DNA of 64,000 nucleotides from Bactrocera neohumeralis (GCF_024586455.1 NC_065921.1:73365865-73429864), one strand, 5' to 3'; shown: positions 11,246 to 25,429, counted from the stretch's first letter. The notes: generated by a model from the letters alone, not told the origin. A program made the numbers and translations.

Positions 11246-14200
11246 TATATATACATACATACATACATATGTACAGCTGACAGTGTGTGGGTGCGTATTA
11301 GTGTATTTTAAGCGAATTTCACTTATAATCCTTAGCAGTTTACTGTTAAGCTCTGCTGTCTGCACACACATTTCCGCACGCCTGCGCGTATGCTACACTG
11401 CATGTACATATGTGCGTACATACATATAGTGGAAACGCAGTACTTGTTTATATACATTAATTTTTTTAAATGTTTTTTAATAATTTTTTAATGTATTTTT
11501 ATAATTTTTTAATGATTTTTTATTTTTTTTTAAGTTTTTTGTTTTGCATGTGCTTTTTGTTCGTCGAGATGAGGTAGCATATATTATTTTTTTTTTTTAA
11601 TTTTTTGCATGTGTTTGTGTATATGATTTTGGTTTTCGGAACTTGGGGAACACAAGCGTCACTACTACATTTACAGGGTGTACTAGTATGGCGTGTAAAC
11701 GGAAAATATTTAATAGTAATGAATCTTTGTAATGACCTTAGAAAAGGGGTTTCAACAAAATTCATATACATACAGACATACATACATATGTATATGTATG
11801 TGCATGTATGTAATTTAACAGAATTAGAGTTTTTAACAAACAAAACTGGCACAATAAATTGCTAACATTTGCACGGTTAGGCTTTTTCAAGTTAGGTTAG
11901 GTTTAGAAAAAACAACAAAAACAATTTTTGCGCATTTGAAATAACAGTTTTTGGTTTTACACATTTTAATTTTTGTGTTTTTTTTTTGTTTTGTGTATTT
12001 TTTGTTGTGTTTTTGGTTCATTTAATACTTTTAGCGTTCAATATATTTGGTTTGCTTTAAAAATTGCTACGGTTTTAGCGCTATTTCACTAGTAGATCAA
12101 CCATTTTTGTTGTGTTTTTTATGACATTTTGTGTTTTTTTTTTTTTAATTTAACAAGAAAAATTTTCAGGTGCTTATGGTTTAAAAGGTTGCTTAAGGTA
12201 GATTCTTTCACATTTATTTGCTTTGTCAACTTTGTTCGCATTTCCGCATGTCCATTTGGTTCATGACGCGCTAACGGCATGTTTGCTACAACTCGTTCGC
12301 TCGTTTTAAAAGTGGTTGCTTTTATATTTATATATATGTATATATGTATATATATTTTTTTAATATAATTTTGTGTTTTGTGTTTGCGTAAGGTTGAATT
12401 AATTATTAATTATATAAAAATGAACAGTTAACCTAAGTGTTTACAAGTTTAGGATAGAGGCGTTTAAATATTTTTTGTAGCTTAATTGTTGTTGTTTCTT
12501 TTTTGTTGTTTATTTTTTTATTATTTTGTCTTGGTTTTTGTTTTTAGGTTATGTTGTACGATATTTACACGCTCGTAAAGCCTGCGCATACACGCATTTT
12601 GACTTTACTCAAAACAGTCTCGCTGCTTATATAATAATTTTTAATATTACTGTTTCTTAATATTACTAAATTTTTTATAATTATTTCTATATTTGCGCAT
12701 AATATATACTTTTTTTAATTTTTTTTATTTTTAAATTTTTATTTCTTAAATTTTTTAAAATTAAAAAAATTATTTTTTTTATTTTATTTTTTAAATTTTT
12801 TAAGCTTTTTTTTTAAATTAAAATATTTTTTTTGTAATCTTAAATTTTGTTTTTATTTTTTAAATTAAAATTTAAATTTTTAAATTTAAAATTAAAAAAA
12901 AAAATTTTAACTTTTAAACTTTTGTTTTTTTAATTTTTTAAGCTTTTTTTAAATTAAAATATTTTTTTTTTGTAATCTTAAATTTTGTTTTTATTTTTTA
13001 AATTTTTTAAAATTAAAAAAAAAATTTTTAACTTTTAAACTTTTGTTTTTTTAATTTTTTAAGTTTTTTAAATGAAAATATTTTTTTTTTTGTTTTTTAA
13101 TTTTAAATTTTTTTTCCGCACCAGCTTCATATTTTTACAAATGCACTCAGCTTTACATGTTTTTACTGCTTGCTAATTGCGCTTGAGAAGGCATAATCTA
13201 TAATGTTTATGTGAAAATATGTTAAAGTCATGCTTTCTTATGCCAAAATGCACGCCTGCGCATTACTAATGCTAACTTTTCTTATTTACATACATGCATA
13301 TGTTACACTTTGTCATTAAATCATCAAATTTCTATCAATTTTTTTTTACAAACTTTCACTTAACTTTTACGCAAAATTTACATAACTTCCCTATAACGGT
13401 ACTATTATATAGCTACTACTCTAATACCTATTGTAATCAATGCAGTATTTTTCCTCAGTGCTCTACTGCCCCGCCCACAATTTGCTGCCGCATAACCAGC
13501 CAATGCCCGTGACTTAAGACAAACAATACTTTACTTTACATTGCTTTGCGTGCCGAAAAGTGCCGAAACTCCGTTGGGAGCGTACGCACTCTTCTCTTAA
13601 TTCCGCTTAGACTTCACACTTTAATTGAAATATTTTTCTCGCTACTCGTTACTCGTTGCAGTCTCTTTAATTACGCTGGCGCACATTACAAAGCAATTCA
13701 CAGCCGTTTTGCATTATTGCCCCCCGCTAACTTAGCCAACTTTATAGCAAAATCCGCTAAAACAATTTACCACGCCATTTATGTGTATGTATGTGTGTGT
13801 GTGTATCAATTGCATATCGTTCAGTTGTCTAAAGAAGTTTGAATATTTGCAAATTGTTTTTTAATTATTTTGCAAAAAAAGTCTCTCTTTCTATTCTCTC
13901 TCAGTGTTTCCCTACACGCTATAGGCTGCAACGTTCATTTGTTTTTGTTTTGTTTTAATAATTTTTATATTTAATATATGTAATTATTACTACATATATT
14001 TGCATATAATTTTTTACTTTTCTTTCTACAAAACTTTTAGCATATTTAAGTTTTTTTCAGTTTTTTTTTATTACTGGAAAGTCTCAAAAAATTTCGAAGT
14101 CTAAAATTTTACGAAAATAATTAACGTGAAATGGCCAAATATATGTATGTGTTTGATGTATATATTTTTTATAATTATTAAATTTAGTTACTAAGCAAAA

Positions 14201-14921
14201 ACAGTCAATGTCAGTTTGTAATAATAAACTTTTTTTATTGATAAATTTTGTATTAATAATTTTTTTATTAATACTTTTTTATTAATAAATTTTTTTATTC
14301 TTAATAATAATTTTTTTATTAAAAAAAACGTGTTTTACTAACTTTTTTATTAGTACATTTTTTATATTAATAATTTTGTATAATAATTTTTTTTCATTAA
14401 TATTTTTTATATTATTTTTTGTTAAAATTATTATTTAATTAATTAATTTTTTTTATTAAAAAAATGTGTTTTACTTATTTTTTTATTAATACATTTTTGA
14501 TTAATAAAATGTTTCTATCAATATGTTTTGTTGCATTATTTTTTTGTTAAAAATAACTCTTTTTATTAATTAATTTTTTTATTAATTTTTTTTAAATTAT
14601 TGTTATTATTATTTTTTTTCACTTACTATTATATGTTATATAATTTTTTTTATTAAACTCCTATACTAACATACATATATGTTTGTATATGTATTTCGTT
14701 AATTTCGTTTTGCTTCTGAAAATCTTAATAGCCTCTTAAATGCATACACAAATGCCGTGTTGCAAAAAAATTAATTTTAATTGAAAAACCTAGTATAAAA
14801 TTCCATGTACATATGTACATATGTATGTATATACCTAAATAAATTTATGAAATTGCACTTTTCACTCAAATATTAGCACACTGCATTCGATTTTTTTCTA
14901 AAAAGTATTTCTTTACATAAC
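11246..14921. repeat. AT-rich intergenic DNA with T-rich tandem repeats
   Basis: TATG microsatellites lie near 11260 and 11770. At 12770-13115 there are about three ~140-bp degenerate copies sharing TTTTTTAAGCTTTTT and TGTAATCTTAAATTTTG. At 14220-14640 there is a patchwork of ATTAATAATTTTTTTATT-type units. The stretch 13120-13920 is less AT-rich but has no coding or family signal. No gene supported. Confidence 0.5.
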
Positions 14922-15030
14922 GGGTGATCCAAGTAGAGGCATTTTTTTAGTTCACGCGTGATTGGTGTCAAGCTGTCATGTTATGTGTTTTTTCTTAAAA
15001 AAAGTAGGGGAACCTAAAAGTGGATCACCC
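14922..15030. mobile_element. 109-bp MITE with GGGTGATCC ends
   Basis: GGGTGATCCAAGTAGAGGC at the left and AGTGGATCACCC at the right are inverted copies (GGGTGATCCA shared), followed inward by AT runs. Short and non-coding; possibly a Tc1/mariner-type derivative. Target duplication not clear. Confidence 0.5.
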
Positions 15031-15289
15031 TTTAGTAAGCTTTTGTACTGGGAGATAAAAAAAAACTGAAAACGACGGCAGTTCTTTGCGCTTAATTAAT
15101 TTAATTTTTGAAAATTGTAAAGCTAACACAATTGAATATTTGATTAAAATTATTAAAATTTGTTTAATGATACTACATTAAGACTAAATTGTTTGAAATA
15201 ATTTGAATAATTAGCACTTTTCTAAATACGAAAAACTTAAAAACAAACACTTATTTACAGGGTTGCAATCGTTGCATGAAGAAAGTAGT

Positions 15290-17350
15290 TAAATTACGAT
15301 TAAAATTAAATAATTTGCAAAATTCTAATACTAAAATTAAAGAATATAATCCAGAAAATCTTAATCAAAAATTATTTTCAAATTTCTAATCGCAAAATTA
15401 AAAAAATGTAGTTCCGAAAATATTTAAATAAAAAAAATACTGCCGAAAATCCTTATTAGAAATAATTTTCCAGTACTGAATTGAAGTAAAAAAATAAATC
15501 CCGAAAATCTTAATCAAAAATTGTTTTCGAACTTCAAATCCCAAAAATTTATAATTTTCAAAGGCCGCATTGAAAAAAATATAAATCTTTAAAAAAAAAG
15601 AAAACAATTTAAGATTTCTAATTCCGAATATCGTATTGAAAATTAAAGCAATAAAAAAATTATCACAAAAATGTTAATCGTAAATAATTTAAACATTTGT
15701 AACCCCAAATATTGGATTGAAAATTAAAAAAATTAAACCTGAAAATCTTAAAAGATTACAAAAAATTGAATTACGAATATCTTAATCAAAAATAGTTTTA
15801 AAACTTGTAGTTCCGAATTCCGGATTAAAAATTAAAAAAAATAATAATTCCGAAACTAATTAATTTAATTAATTAAAATTTTGTTAAATTTTTAACCCCA
15901 ATATTGATTAATAAAAAAATTACGAAAATCCTAATTAAAAATAAATTTTTATTTTCTAACCCCAATATTAAAATTAATCCCAAAAAATAAAAAAAAAAAA
16001 TTAAAAATTAAAAAAAAAAATTCCGAATCTAATTAATTTAATTAAAAATATTTTAATTCAAATTACGGATTAAAAATTAAAAAAAAATAATTCCAAAACT
16101 AATTAATTTAATTAATTAATTTTTTTTTTAATTTTAAGTTTTCTAACCCCAATATTAAAATTAATCTCAAAAATAAAAATTAAAAATAATTTTAAAATTT
16201 TAAAACCAAATACCGGATTTAAAATTAAGAAAAGTTAATTCTGAAACTAATTAATTTAATTAATTAAATTTTTTTAAATTTTAACCCAAATATTGATTAA
16301 TAAAAAAATTACGAAAAACCCTAATTAAAAAAAATTAAAATTTAACGAAAATAAATTAAAAAAAAAATTTTTTTTTTTTAAACAAATACCGGATTGAAAA
16401 TTAATTTAATTAATTAAATTATAAATTTTTTAAATTTTTAACCCCAAATTGATTAATAAAAAATTACGAAAACCCTAATTAAAATAAATTTTAAAGTTTT
16501 CTAACCCCAATATTAAAATTAATCCCGAAAATAAAAATTAAAAATAATTAAAAAATTACCGGATTGAAAAAAAAATAATTCTGAAACTAATTAATTAATT
16601 AATTAAATTTTTTTTAATTTTTAACCCCAATTTTGATTAATAAAAAATTATGAAAATCCTAGTTAAAACTAAATTTTAAGTTTTCTAACCCCAATATTAA
16701 AATTAATCCCGAAAATAGAAATTAAAAATAATTAAAAATAAAAAAAAAATAATTCCGAAACTAATTAATTTAATTAATTAAATTTTTCTTTTGTATTTTA
16801 GGTTTTCTAACCCCAATATTAAAATTAATCCCGAAAATAAAAATTAAAAATAATTTTAAAATTTTTAAACCAAATACCGGATTGAAAATTAAGAAAAGTT
16901 AATTCTGAAACAAATTTATAAATTTTTTGTTTAATTTTTAACCCCAAAATTGATTAATAAAAAATCGAAAATCCTAATTATAAATAAATTTCTAATATCA
17001 AATACCGGATTGAAAATACAAAAAAAATTAAAAAATTAAAAATTAAATTAAATTAAAATTTAAAAAGCCGATAACATTAAAAAATTACAAAAAAAATAAT
17101 CCCAAAAATCTTAATTAAATATAACTGTCAAATCTCTAAGTCCAAATACTGAATTGTAAAACTAAAAATAAAGTTTTGATACAAATCACATTAAAAATTA
17201 AATATGAAAACAATAATTCTAAATACTGGATTGAAAACTTAATTATTAAACAAAATTTAAGGCAATTAAAAAAAATTTTCTAATTATTAAAAAAATTATA
17301 TATAGTAAATTTTTAATTATGGTTTTTGGATTATAAAACTAATTAAAATT
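15290..17350. repeat. Degenerate AT-rich tandem array (~2 kb)
   Basis: Recurring blocks are TTTTCTAACCCCAATATTAA, AATTAATCCCGAAAATA, TACCGGATTGAAAATTA, CCGAAACTAATTAATTTAAT and GATTAATAAAAAATTACGAA. They recur in the same order at irregular distances of roughly 180-300 bp, with indels. The array is non-coding and most regular between 15880 and 16990. Confidence 0.75.
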
Positions 17351-18339
17351 AAAAAACTCGCAACCCTGCATTTGTCTATATTACATATACTTACATAGCG
17401 ATAATGGCAATAATATACACTACATACGTCTTTTTATCTAAGGTTTTCAAATAAAAAGCAGAAAAAAATAATAATTTTATTTTTAAAAAATTTATAACTA
17501 CTTTTTTTTTTAAAGAAAAGGTGATAAAATAAAGTTGAGAGAGTGCATTTTAAACAAAATATTTCCTCAGATTTGCGTTCTTGCTCCACAAAAGAAGTTC
17601 ACTTTATACCGCGGAGGGTAACTCTGTGTTTTTGTCGTGTTTATAATAGTGCGAGTATAGTGGCCGGTCAACAAGAGTACTTGTATATCAAAATTGACAT
17701 TACTTAAGCATATCGACTACAAACCGTAGGCTACTGAATCGTCAGTTATTATGCATAATAACTTACTCTTGTTATGGTATAATATACTGGTATAATATAC
17801 AGAAATGTCAAGATCAAGAAACAGTAAAGCTGCCTACTCTGTTTTGCGATTTTTTAAGTTTAAATACATTGAATATCTTCAAAGTCAATACTTCAGCAAG
17901 TGCTGCCCAAATAACCACACTCAAGGTTGTTATTTGTCATTTTAAGAATACTCTCTTTAGTAACCATCCGCAAAGCAGTTGTTATAGTATCCAGCTCAAG
18001 TTTTCTGGCAACATAATCCAGTAGTCTATCGAAGTAAATTTTCAATACAAATTAAAAATTGAATAATAAATAATAATAATTATAAAAAAATTAAAAACAA
18101 ATGTCTACACCGTTTTAGAATTTAAAATAATGTCAAGGTGTTAAGCGAATTGCAACTTAGCGGATGTGCAAGACTTGTTGATCCACTCTTTTTCAAACAT
18201 TGTTTTCTTTGACTGTTAAGCGACTACATATAAGATCCTGTGAATAGAAATCCATTATTTTTGCATTAAATTGCAGGTTTTATTTAGCATATTGGATTGA
18301 GCCTTGTACTATATATAAGGTCTTGTGAATTGAGCGTAT
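17351..18339. other. Intergenic DNA, nothing recognised
   Basis: Moderately AT-rich. It has a small duplication of GGTATAATATAC near 17780 but no coding, RNA or repeat-family signal I can support. Confidence 0.4.
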
Positions 18340-19185
18340 TTTTTAAATTTTACTCTCATAGAAACACTTGTCTCAATTGCTAAAATTAGGACAGTCGATT
18401 TTCACAAGTTTCTATGAGGCGAGTTTTTTACCAGCAAAATCATTCGCTATAGACAGGCACAGGTAGAAATTAATTGTTCGCAGATCCGAACTATGAGACC
18501 ATTTATCCTCCTCAAGCTTCTGACAAGTCACTATCGATGTGTGTAACCTGGCGTTGTTCTGATGGAAAAAAATTTTGTCTTTTGGCTAAAGCTGTCAGTG
18601 ATTGTTTCCTTCAGATGGTTCAATCGTTGACGAAACATTCCGAAATACGAGTTTCTTCGTAAGTATATACATAGCTCATAGTAAATCATTCCCTGCCAAT
18701 CCCACCAAACACATAGCAAACCCGTCCAGACCGTCAATACGATCATTTTCGCTGGATGTTATCGTCAGTGATAAAATCTATTTTTCGTTAGCAGTAACTT
18801 ACAGAAATTAATCGATTTAGTTACGACTCAGCAACGATTTTAAGTGGCAAATTCGGTCCAAATGGCTTTTTTTGCGTTAACTCCATATATCGCGCACCTT
18901 TTTTTACCCTATTTCGCAGGGTCCAAAAACGATTTTTTGTGTAATGTTTAGCTTCTGGGAAATCGAAACAGTGTTTACGTGATGGTCGTACACGATTCAA
19001 ATATTTTTTATTAATAGTTTCGATATTTGGACTTCCAGAGCGTGGTGCGTTTTTGACATCAAATTTACTGGAATGAAATAACGAAACCAAAATTGGTCGT
19101 GTTTGGCGATTACAGTAACAACATATTCACAGCCTGGCGCATTTATCGAAGATAAATTGTAAAATCTGACGTAATTTCTTTTTGC
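18340..19185 (-). pseudogene. mariner transposase relic (minus strand)
   Basis: Read right to left it gives, in mariner order: KLRQILQFIFDK (N-terminus), FHSSKFDVKNAPRSGSP, LTQKKPFGPN, ITDDNIQRK, VCWWD-type block ending WWDWQGMIYYEL, LNHLKETI, a HQNNARLHTS-like block, and ACENRLSQFF near the end. The block that should hold the first catalytic Asp (TGDE) is deleted to a few residues, and stops and frameshifts are frequent. A long-dead copy. Confidence 0.75.
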
Positions 19186-19189
19186 TGGT

Positions 19190-19412
19190 GTCCAACTTGG
19201 ACGCGTGCCCTAAGTCTAGCAATCACAAAGCTGTCCGAGCGGTTTTTTTTAGTAGAGCAAACGACCAACCATTTGCTTGGAACTGCTTCGTGCGCGAACA
19301 ACTTTTGTTGGACTCGGCTCATCTAGCAACACACCTTCATTCGACTGCTGTTTACATTCAGATTCATACGCATAAATCTACGATTCATCACCTGTCACGA
19401 TGTCATTAGACC
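19190..19412 (-). pseudogene. Second mariner transposase fragment (minus strand)
   Basis: Read right to left: IVTGDES, IYAYESECKQQSNEG, LLDEPSPTKVVRARSSSKQM. This is the first catalytic-Asp block (TGDE) and what follows it in mariner transposases, from a different subfamily to the neighbour at 18340-19185. Only this internal part remains. Confidence 0.65.
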
Positions 19413-19960
19413 TGTAACGGAAACAGACGACCAACCGGACGTATAACATGGCAAAGGTGAGCCGAAGCCGAAAAAAACACGTCGAAGCCAGTCAAAAATC
19501 AAGGTTATGTTGACAGTTTGCTTCGATTAACGAGGTTTGCTGCACTCCGAATTCCTTCTGACCGGACAAACTGTCCATAAGGAATACTATTTGAGTGTTA
19601 TGTACGTTTGCGCGAAGCTATACGTTAAAAGAGGTCGGAATTATGGGCCGACAACTCTTGATGTTTGCACCACGATAATGCACCGACGCATACTGCATTG
19701 ATTCTTCGTGAGTTTTTCGCCCAATTTTCAAACAATATCGTGCCGCAACCACCGTATTCGCCTGATTTAGCTTCGTGCGACTTCTGGCTATTCAGCAAAC
19801 TCAAACGACCTCTCTGGGGCAACCGTTTTGAGACAATGGAGTCAATGCTGTCCGGAAATTGACTTTAACAACTGTTTCGAGAATTGGAATAAACGTCGGC
19901 ACAAATGTATTAGTGCCAAGGGGACTCCTTTGAGGCGGACAACATAAATTTTGCAGAAAG
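19413..19960 (+). pseudogene. mariner transposase fragment (plus strand, C-terminal half)
   Basis: Blocks in order: KGEPKPKKTRRSQSKIKVML, LLHSEFLLTGQTVHKEYYLS, then after a frameshift HHDNAPTHTALILREFFAQF and PPYSPDLASCDFWLFSKLKR, i.e. the second and third catalytic Asp of a D,D34D transposase, and finally FNNCFENWNKRRHKCIS. The open part spans 19665-19862. It begins at about the residue where the oppositely oriented fragment at 19412 also begins, giving a head-to-head pair. Confidence 0.8.
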
Positions 19961-22190
19961 TTAAGAATTTTAAAATTATAAACAAAATCTTACTATTTTA
20001 TGCTCATAGTAGTATTTCTTTTCATTAGACCTTGCTTGTGTTTAAATTAAGAAAAAGAAGAATGTGTCAATTTAATTTGATTTTTCTTCAAAATTGCAAA
20101 CAGTTAACCAATAACAAACAAAAAAAATTATTTGAAAACAAAGTTTCTTTTAAAAATAAATATTTAAACCAATCGCAGTGTGAATAAAACAAAAGAAAAA
20201 CTTTTATTTAATTTTTTTCAATAAATTTTCAACATTTTATTTCTCTTTACTGTACTCCACTGAAGTCCATCAGCAGCAACTTGTGCTGCATATGAATTTT
20301 TTTTCGCACTTAACATTTAATATTAGTGTAGCAGTGTTGCAGCTGCTTGCAATTTGCCACGTCCAACGTTGCAAAGTGTAAATTGCATTACAAAAAAGCA
20401 AAAATCATAATAATAATAATAATATAATATAAACATAATCGTAATGGTAATAATGAAACAAAAGTACAGTGTGTGTGTTTACAATTATAGCTAAGTATTA
20501 AAAATAATATTAAAAGCTTAAAACAGCGAAGGCAAAACGACTGTCGCATTGGGCATTAAGTTTGTTTTTTTTTGTTTTTAGTCGCTATATATATACATGT
20601 ACATATCTGTATATATATATATATATATTGTTTTTTATATGCATATATATACGCGCGTGTGTGTGTGTATTACTTGTAACGCTTGTTTCAACTACTTTTA
20701 TGCAATAAAATTTATATTCTTTATAATGCAGCATTCGATTTGCACAAAATGTTGGCGGAATAATCTACTACAATTCACTGTATTCATGTCTGTTCATGTT
20801 TTTTTCAATTTTTACACTTCACTTTCTTCATTTTCTTTAGTTTAAAACTTAATTGGTAAATACTAAAATTAGTTGTAAGCATAGAAATTTAATGTTTATA
20901 ATAAAATTGTCAATTAAAATGTTTAAAAATATATGTGTGTAAATGTGTTAACGGTAAATATATGCTTTCTGCAATATTGCAACGCAATTTGCATTTGCTG
21001 TGCAGCAGCATAGACTCACTTGATAACAAACAACTAATTCAAATTGTTTTTTATAATTTTTAGCCGGAAATTCTAATTTACATATACATATATATATAAA
21101 ATAATACATTGCAATTAAACTAGCGAAAAGTATATATATATATATATTAATTTACAATTAGTAAAGTAATTTGCTTAACAAAATATGCATGTATACCCTA
21201 CACGCGCTGACTTGTAATGTACAAATGTTGTTTTTGTTTAAATAAAATTAAATTAAAGTTAATATTTTCTGCACTTTTACCACAATTTTATGCTAATTTT
21301 TTGTTTGTTGCTTAATAAAAACTAAATATTTAAATTTATTTATACAAAATTGCACAATTTTTCATTAATTTATTCATTAAATCATACACTTGCTTCCCAA
21401 TTGCGTTAACCTAAAATAATATTTAAAACTTATTGAAGCATAAAAAATTCCAAACAACTTTCCAGCGTAAAGTGAAAAAAATTTATTACAAAAATTTAAA
21501 TTTAGTTAACGTTCGCACGCTTTTTAAGCTATAAAAAATAAGGCCATCTTTCTTTGAACTAAATTTTTTTTTTTAATTTAAAAACAAAAACATTGCAATA
21601 TTGCCAAAATTTTGTCAAAAATTCCTTTTTGGTTAAGTTAAAGCAAAGTGTGCATAAATACAAGTAAAAAAAAAGAGCGAAAATAAATAAAAGTATAAAA
21701 GTTTAAATTTAGTTACGTACATACATGCTATATAATTTCGTATAAAAAATTTTGATTTTTTGCTACCGATTCGATACCGAAATAAGTGTTAAAAATTTAT
21801 AAATTTTGTCAGCCCAAAGCTTAGCTAAATGTAGTATATATATAAAAATATGTATATTTTGTATGTATGTATGTATGTGTATATATTATTTGCAGTGTGC
21901 AGTTGTTAGCAAAACGAGTAAATGTGAAGTGTACTAAAAAGTTTGTACAAAATTGGCTTAGAAAAATTAGTACAACTTTTTTTTTTAATTTTACTTGTCC
22001 GAAAATATTAAACTAGACGCACACGGCTGCTAAAATACAATTAAAGTCTTTTTTGAGGAAAAAGTGATTGCAGGAATGGCTTATTTTATGTAATGGTTTG
22101 TAGAACAGAGTTGCAAGCAGTTCAAATTCTGTATTTTTTTAATAAACATTTTTTTGAAAGCAACTGCTCGTTTTTTAAATTTTTAGAGAC
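19961..22190. other. AT-rich intergenic DNA with microsatellites
   Basis: There are TA/TG runs at 20588-20668 and 21085-21148, an (ATA)n near 20410 and a TATG run near 21860. The open frame at 20597-20845 is microsatellite translation. No gene or element recognised. Confidence 0.5.
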
Positions 22191-24160
22191 TGTATACTCA
22201 TATGTAATATGAGTAAAATAAGTTGTAATTAAAAAAAAAATTAATTAAATTTTAATTAAGCATAATTAAAAAAAAATTAAATTTTAATTAAGAAAAAATT
22301 AAATAATTAAATAAAAATTTAAGAAAAATTAAAACCAATTAAATTTTAATGATGAAAAAATTAAAAAAATTTTGGAAGTAACTGCTAATTTTTGAACTTT
22401 TTAGAGACTGTTTACTTGTACATACATAAAAACATATTGTATAAAAAAATAAAATTAATTAGGAAAAAAAAAATAATAATTAAATTTTAAACAAAATTAA
22501 AAAAAAAAAAAAATTTTAATTAAGAAAAAATTAAATAATTAAAGAAAATTTAAGAAAAATTAAAACAAATTAAATTTAAAGAACAAAAATTAAGGAAAAA
22601 ATTTGAAAGTAATTGCTAATTTTTAAACTTTTTAGAGACGGTTTACTCATACATACATATGTATGTATATTGCAAATAAAATTAATTAAAAAAAATAATA
22701 ATAATTAAACTATAATTAAGAATAATTTAAAAAAATTTTAAATTTTTATTAAGAAGAAATTTAAAAATTATATTAAAATATAAGAAAAATTAAAAAAAAA
22801 ATAAATTTTAATCAAGAAAAAATTAAATTCAAATTTTAGAAAAATTTAAAAATATTAAGTTTTAATACAAAATAATCATATTTTTTTTTAAGCAGAAATT
22901 TAAAAATTATATTAAAATGTAAGAAAAATTAAAAAAAAAATTTTAATCAAGAAAAAATTAAATTCAAATTTTAGCGAAATTTAAAAATGTTAAGTTTTAA
23001 TAAAAAATAACAAAATTTTGATTAAAGTAAATTTTTTATGAAAGAAATTAAATTTCGTTTAAAAGTACATTTAAAATTTTAACTTGAATATATAATTTAA
23101 ATTTTATACAAAAAAATTCCTTTACATTTTTCATTATGTAAGAAAGCAACAGCTAATTTTTTTTTACTTTTTAAGGGTTGAATAAATTACTTATACATTT
23201 GTATAAAGCAAATAAAAAATTAATTTTAATTTGAAAAAAAAAAAATTTTATTAAAAATTCAAATTAAAAAAAAGCGAAAAAATTTAACTTAAAAAAGTAC
23301 AAAAAAATTAATTATTGTTTATTTGAAAAAAGTAGAAAAATTAAATTTTAATTAAGAAAACCCCGAAAAATATTAACTTAAAAGTTAAAAAAAATTAGTT
23401 TAATGAAAATTAATTAATTTTATATATAAATTAAATTGTAAATAAAATTTTGTATCTTTCTTTTTAATTTCAATTAATTAAAAATATCTTTTATATATAA
23501 TTTTTTGTTTTTGTTTCTTTAATTAAAATTTTGTATTTCTGAAATTTTAATTTCATTTTAATTAAAAAACCAAGAAAAATAAATAGATAAAACATATTTT
23601 TAATTAATGAAAATTACAAAATAATAATAAATTTTGTTTAAAATTTAAAGTATATATAAAAATTAAATTTATTTCAAATTTTCTTTTTTACAATTTTTGT
23701 TATTTTTTTTAATTAAAATTTAATAATGCATCGGCTAATTGTTTACTTTTTGCATATATGTAAATTGCAAATGAAAAATACATTTTAATTAAAAAAATAG
23801 AAACATGAAATTTTAATCAAAAAAAATTTAAAAAAAGATAAAATTCGATTAAAAAATTAATTAATTTAATTTTAATTGTAGTTTATATATTTTTCTTTAA
23901 TTATAATGAAATTTTAATAAAAAAAAATTAAAAAAAAATAAATTTTAATAAAAAAAAATTAAAAAAAAAATAAATTTCGATTAAAAAATTAATTAATTTA
24001 ATTTTAATTGTGGTTTATATATTTTTCTTTAATTATTGCTTGATTAAAAATTTTTATCTTTTAATTTTTTCTTAATTATAATTTAATTTTTTTTATTTTT
24101 TTCTAAATTAATATTCACTTTTTAATTAAAAAATATTAAAAAAAAAAGTGTTTATTAGAT
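22190..24160. repeat. AT-rich degenerate tandem array
   Basis: Repeated copies of TTTTTAGAGAC(T/G)GT near 22180, 22406 and 22627 are spaced about 220 bp. Each follows CTGCTAATTTTT-like sequence and precedes runs of AATTAAATTTTAATTAAG. A second motif, TAATTGT(A/G)GTTTATATAT, recurs near 23875 and 24006. Non-coding. Confidence 0.65.
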
Positions 24161-25429
24161 GAGTTTTCAATTTTAAACATATTATATTCGAAAATTAGCA
24201 GAAATTGCAAAACAAACAACCACAACCACTTTTTCGTTATTAATCTATGCCTCTTGCAAATAAAAAAAAAAATATTCAAAGCAAGCATGCTATATTGATT
24301 TAAAATATTCGCAATGCTTTTTTCAAAATTAAAAAAGAAAAAATTTTGTAAATGCCGAAACTATTTTTTCGCGTTTCATATACATACATACATATGTATT
24401 TCGAATAGAAATGTAAATGAGCAAAAAAAAATATTTATAATTTACAATTTTTTTTTCTCAAACAAAAATTTATATTATACAATTACATGCATATAGCTAT
24501 GAACATCCACATGTGGCTAGAGTACTAAACCAAAATGCCGCCAAAAGTGAGTTTTCAAATGTTTTTTTATATATGTCGATCCCAAAATGCACTCAGCAAT
24601 ATAAATGTACGTATGTGTGCTTTTAAGTTGTATTTATACAATATAATTACACAAAAAAAGTTTTTGAAAATTAAAAACGTAGGAGGGAATTATGACGTAT
24701 TTACTTTGCTACTTTCGCTATTCAGTAGTTTCAGTTGTTTAAAATTATTTTTCTTGTTTTTTGTTTGTATACGTATTAATTTTAATTAACTTAATTTTTG
24801 TTTTCATTATTTGTATTAGTTAAAGTTTAGTATTTGCTGCGCTAATATTAGTGTGATATTCACTTTCGTTTTTAAATATAAGTTTTTTTACTTCACATAT
24901 TCATTTAAAGTTATTTTAAATATTATATTTTTAATATAAAAATCAGTCCAACTTGTCGTTTTATGTGTATGTGTGTTTGTGTGTTTTAATTGATTATTTT
25001 CACTTTTCATAATTAAAAACAACGGAATTGTATAACTTTCTAAACAAACTTGAGAGAACTCTGCGTTCTGAAATGAATTATTGAATGTCACATAAAATCA
25101 CTTTGCTACTTCAGTTTTCGTATTAAATTTATTTTGCATACAAATGCTGTTTATTTAATATTTAATGAAAGCATTGTTTTTGTTTTTGAGTGTTGGTAAT
25201 AATATTATATATTTTTATGGAAAAACTTAGGTTATGTATCACTTGTCATGTTAAAAAAAGAAGAATGTAGAAAAACTTTAAAGGTTTCAATTGTGTTAAA
25301 TAACAAGTATAAAAAAAGAAATAAAAATATTTTTAATTTAAATAATTTAACAGACTGCAGACAAAACTTGTGAGCTTAGTTAATGATGCTACAAATTTTC
25401 GGCTAATTAAAAAAAAATTTAAGTAAAAA
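24161..25429. other. AT-rich intergenic DNA
   Basis: No coding or repeat family recognised. Open frames here are Phe/Tyr/Lys-rich translations of AT-rich DNA. Confidence 0.45.
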
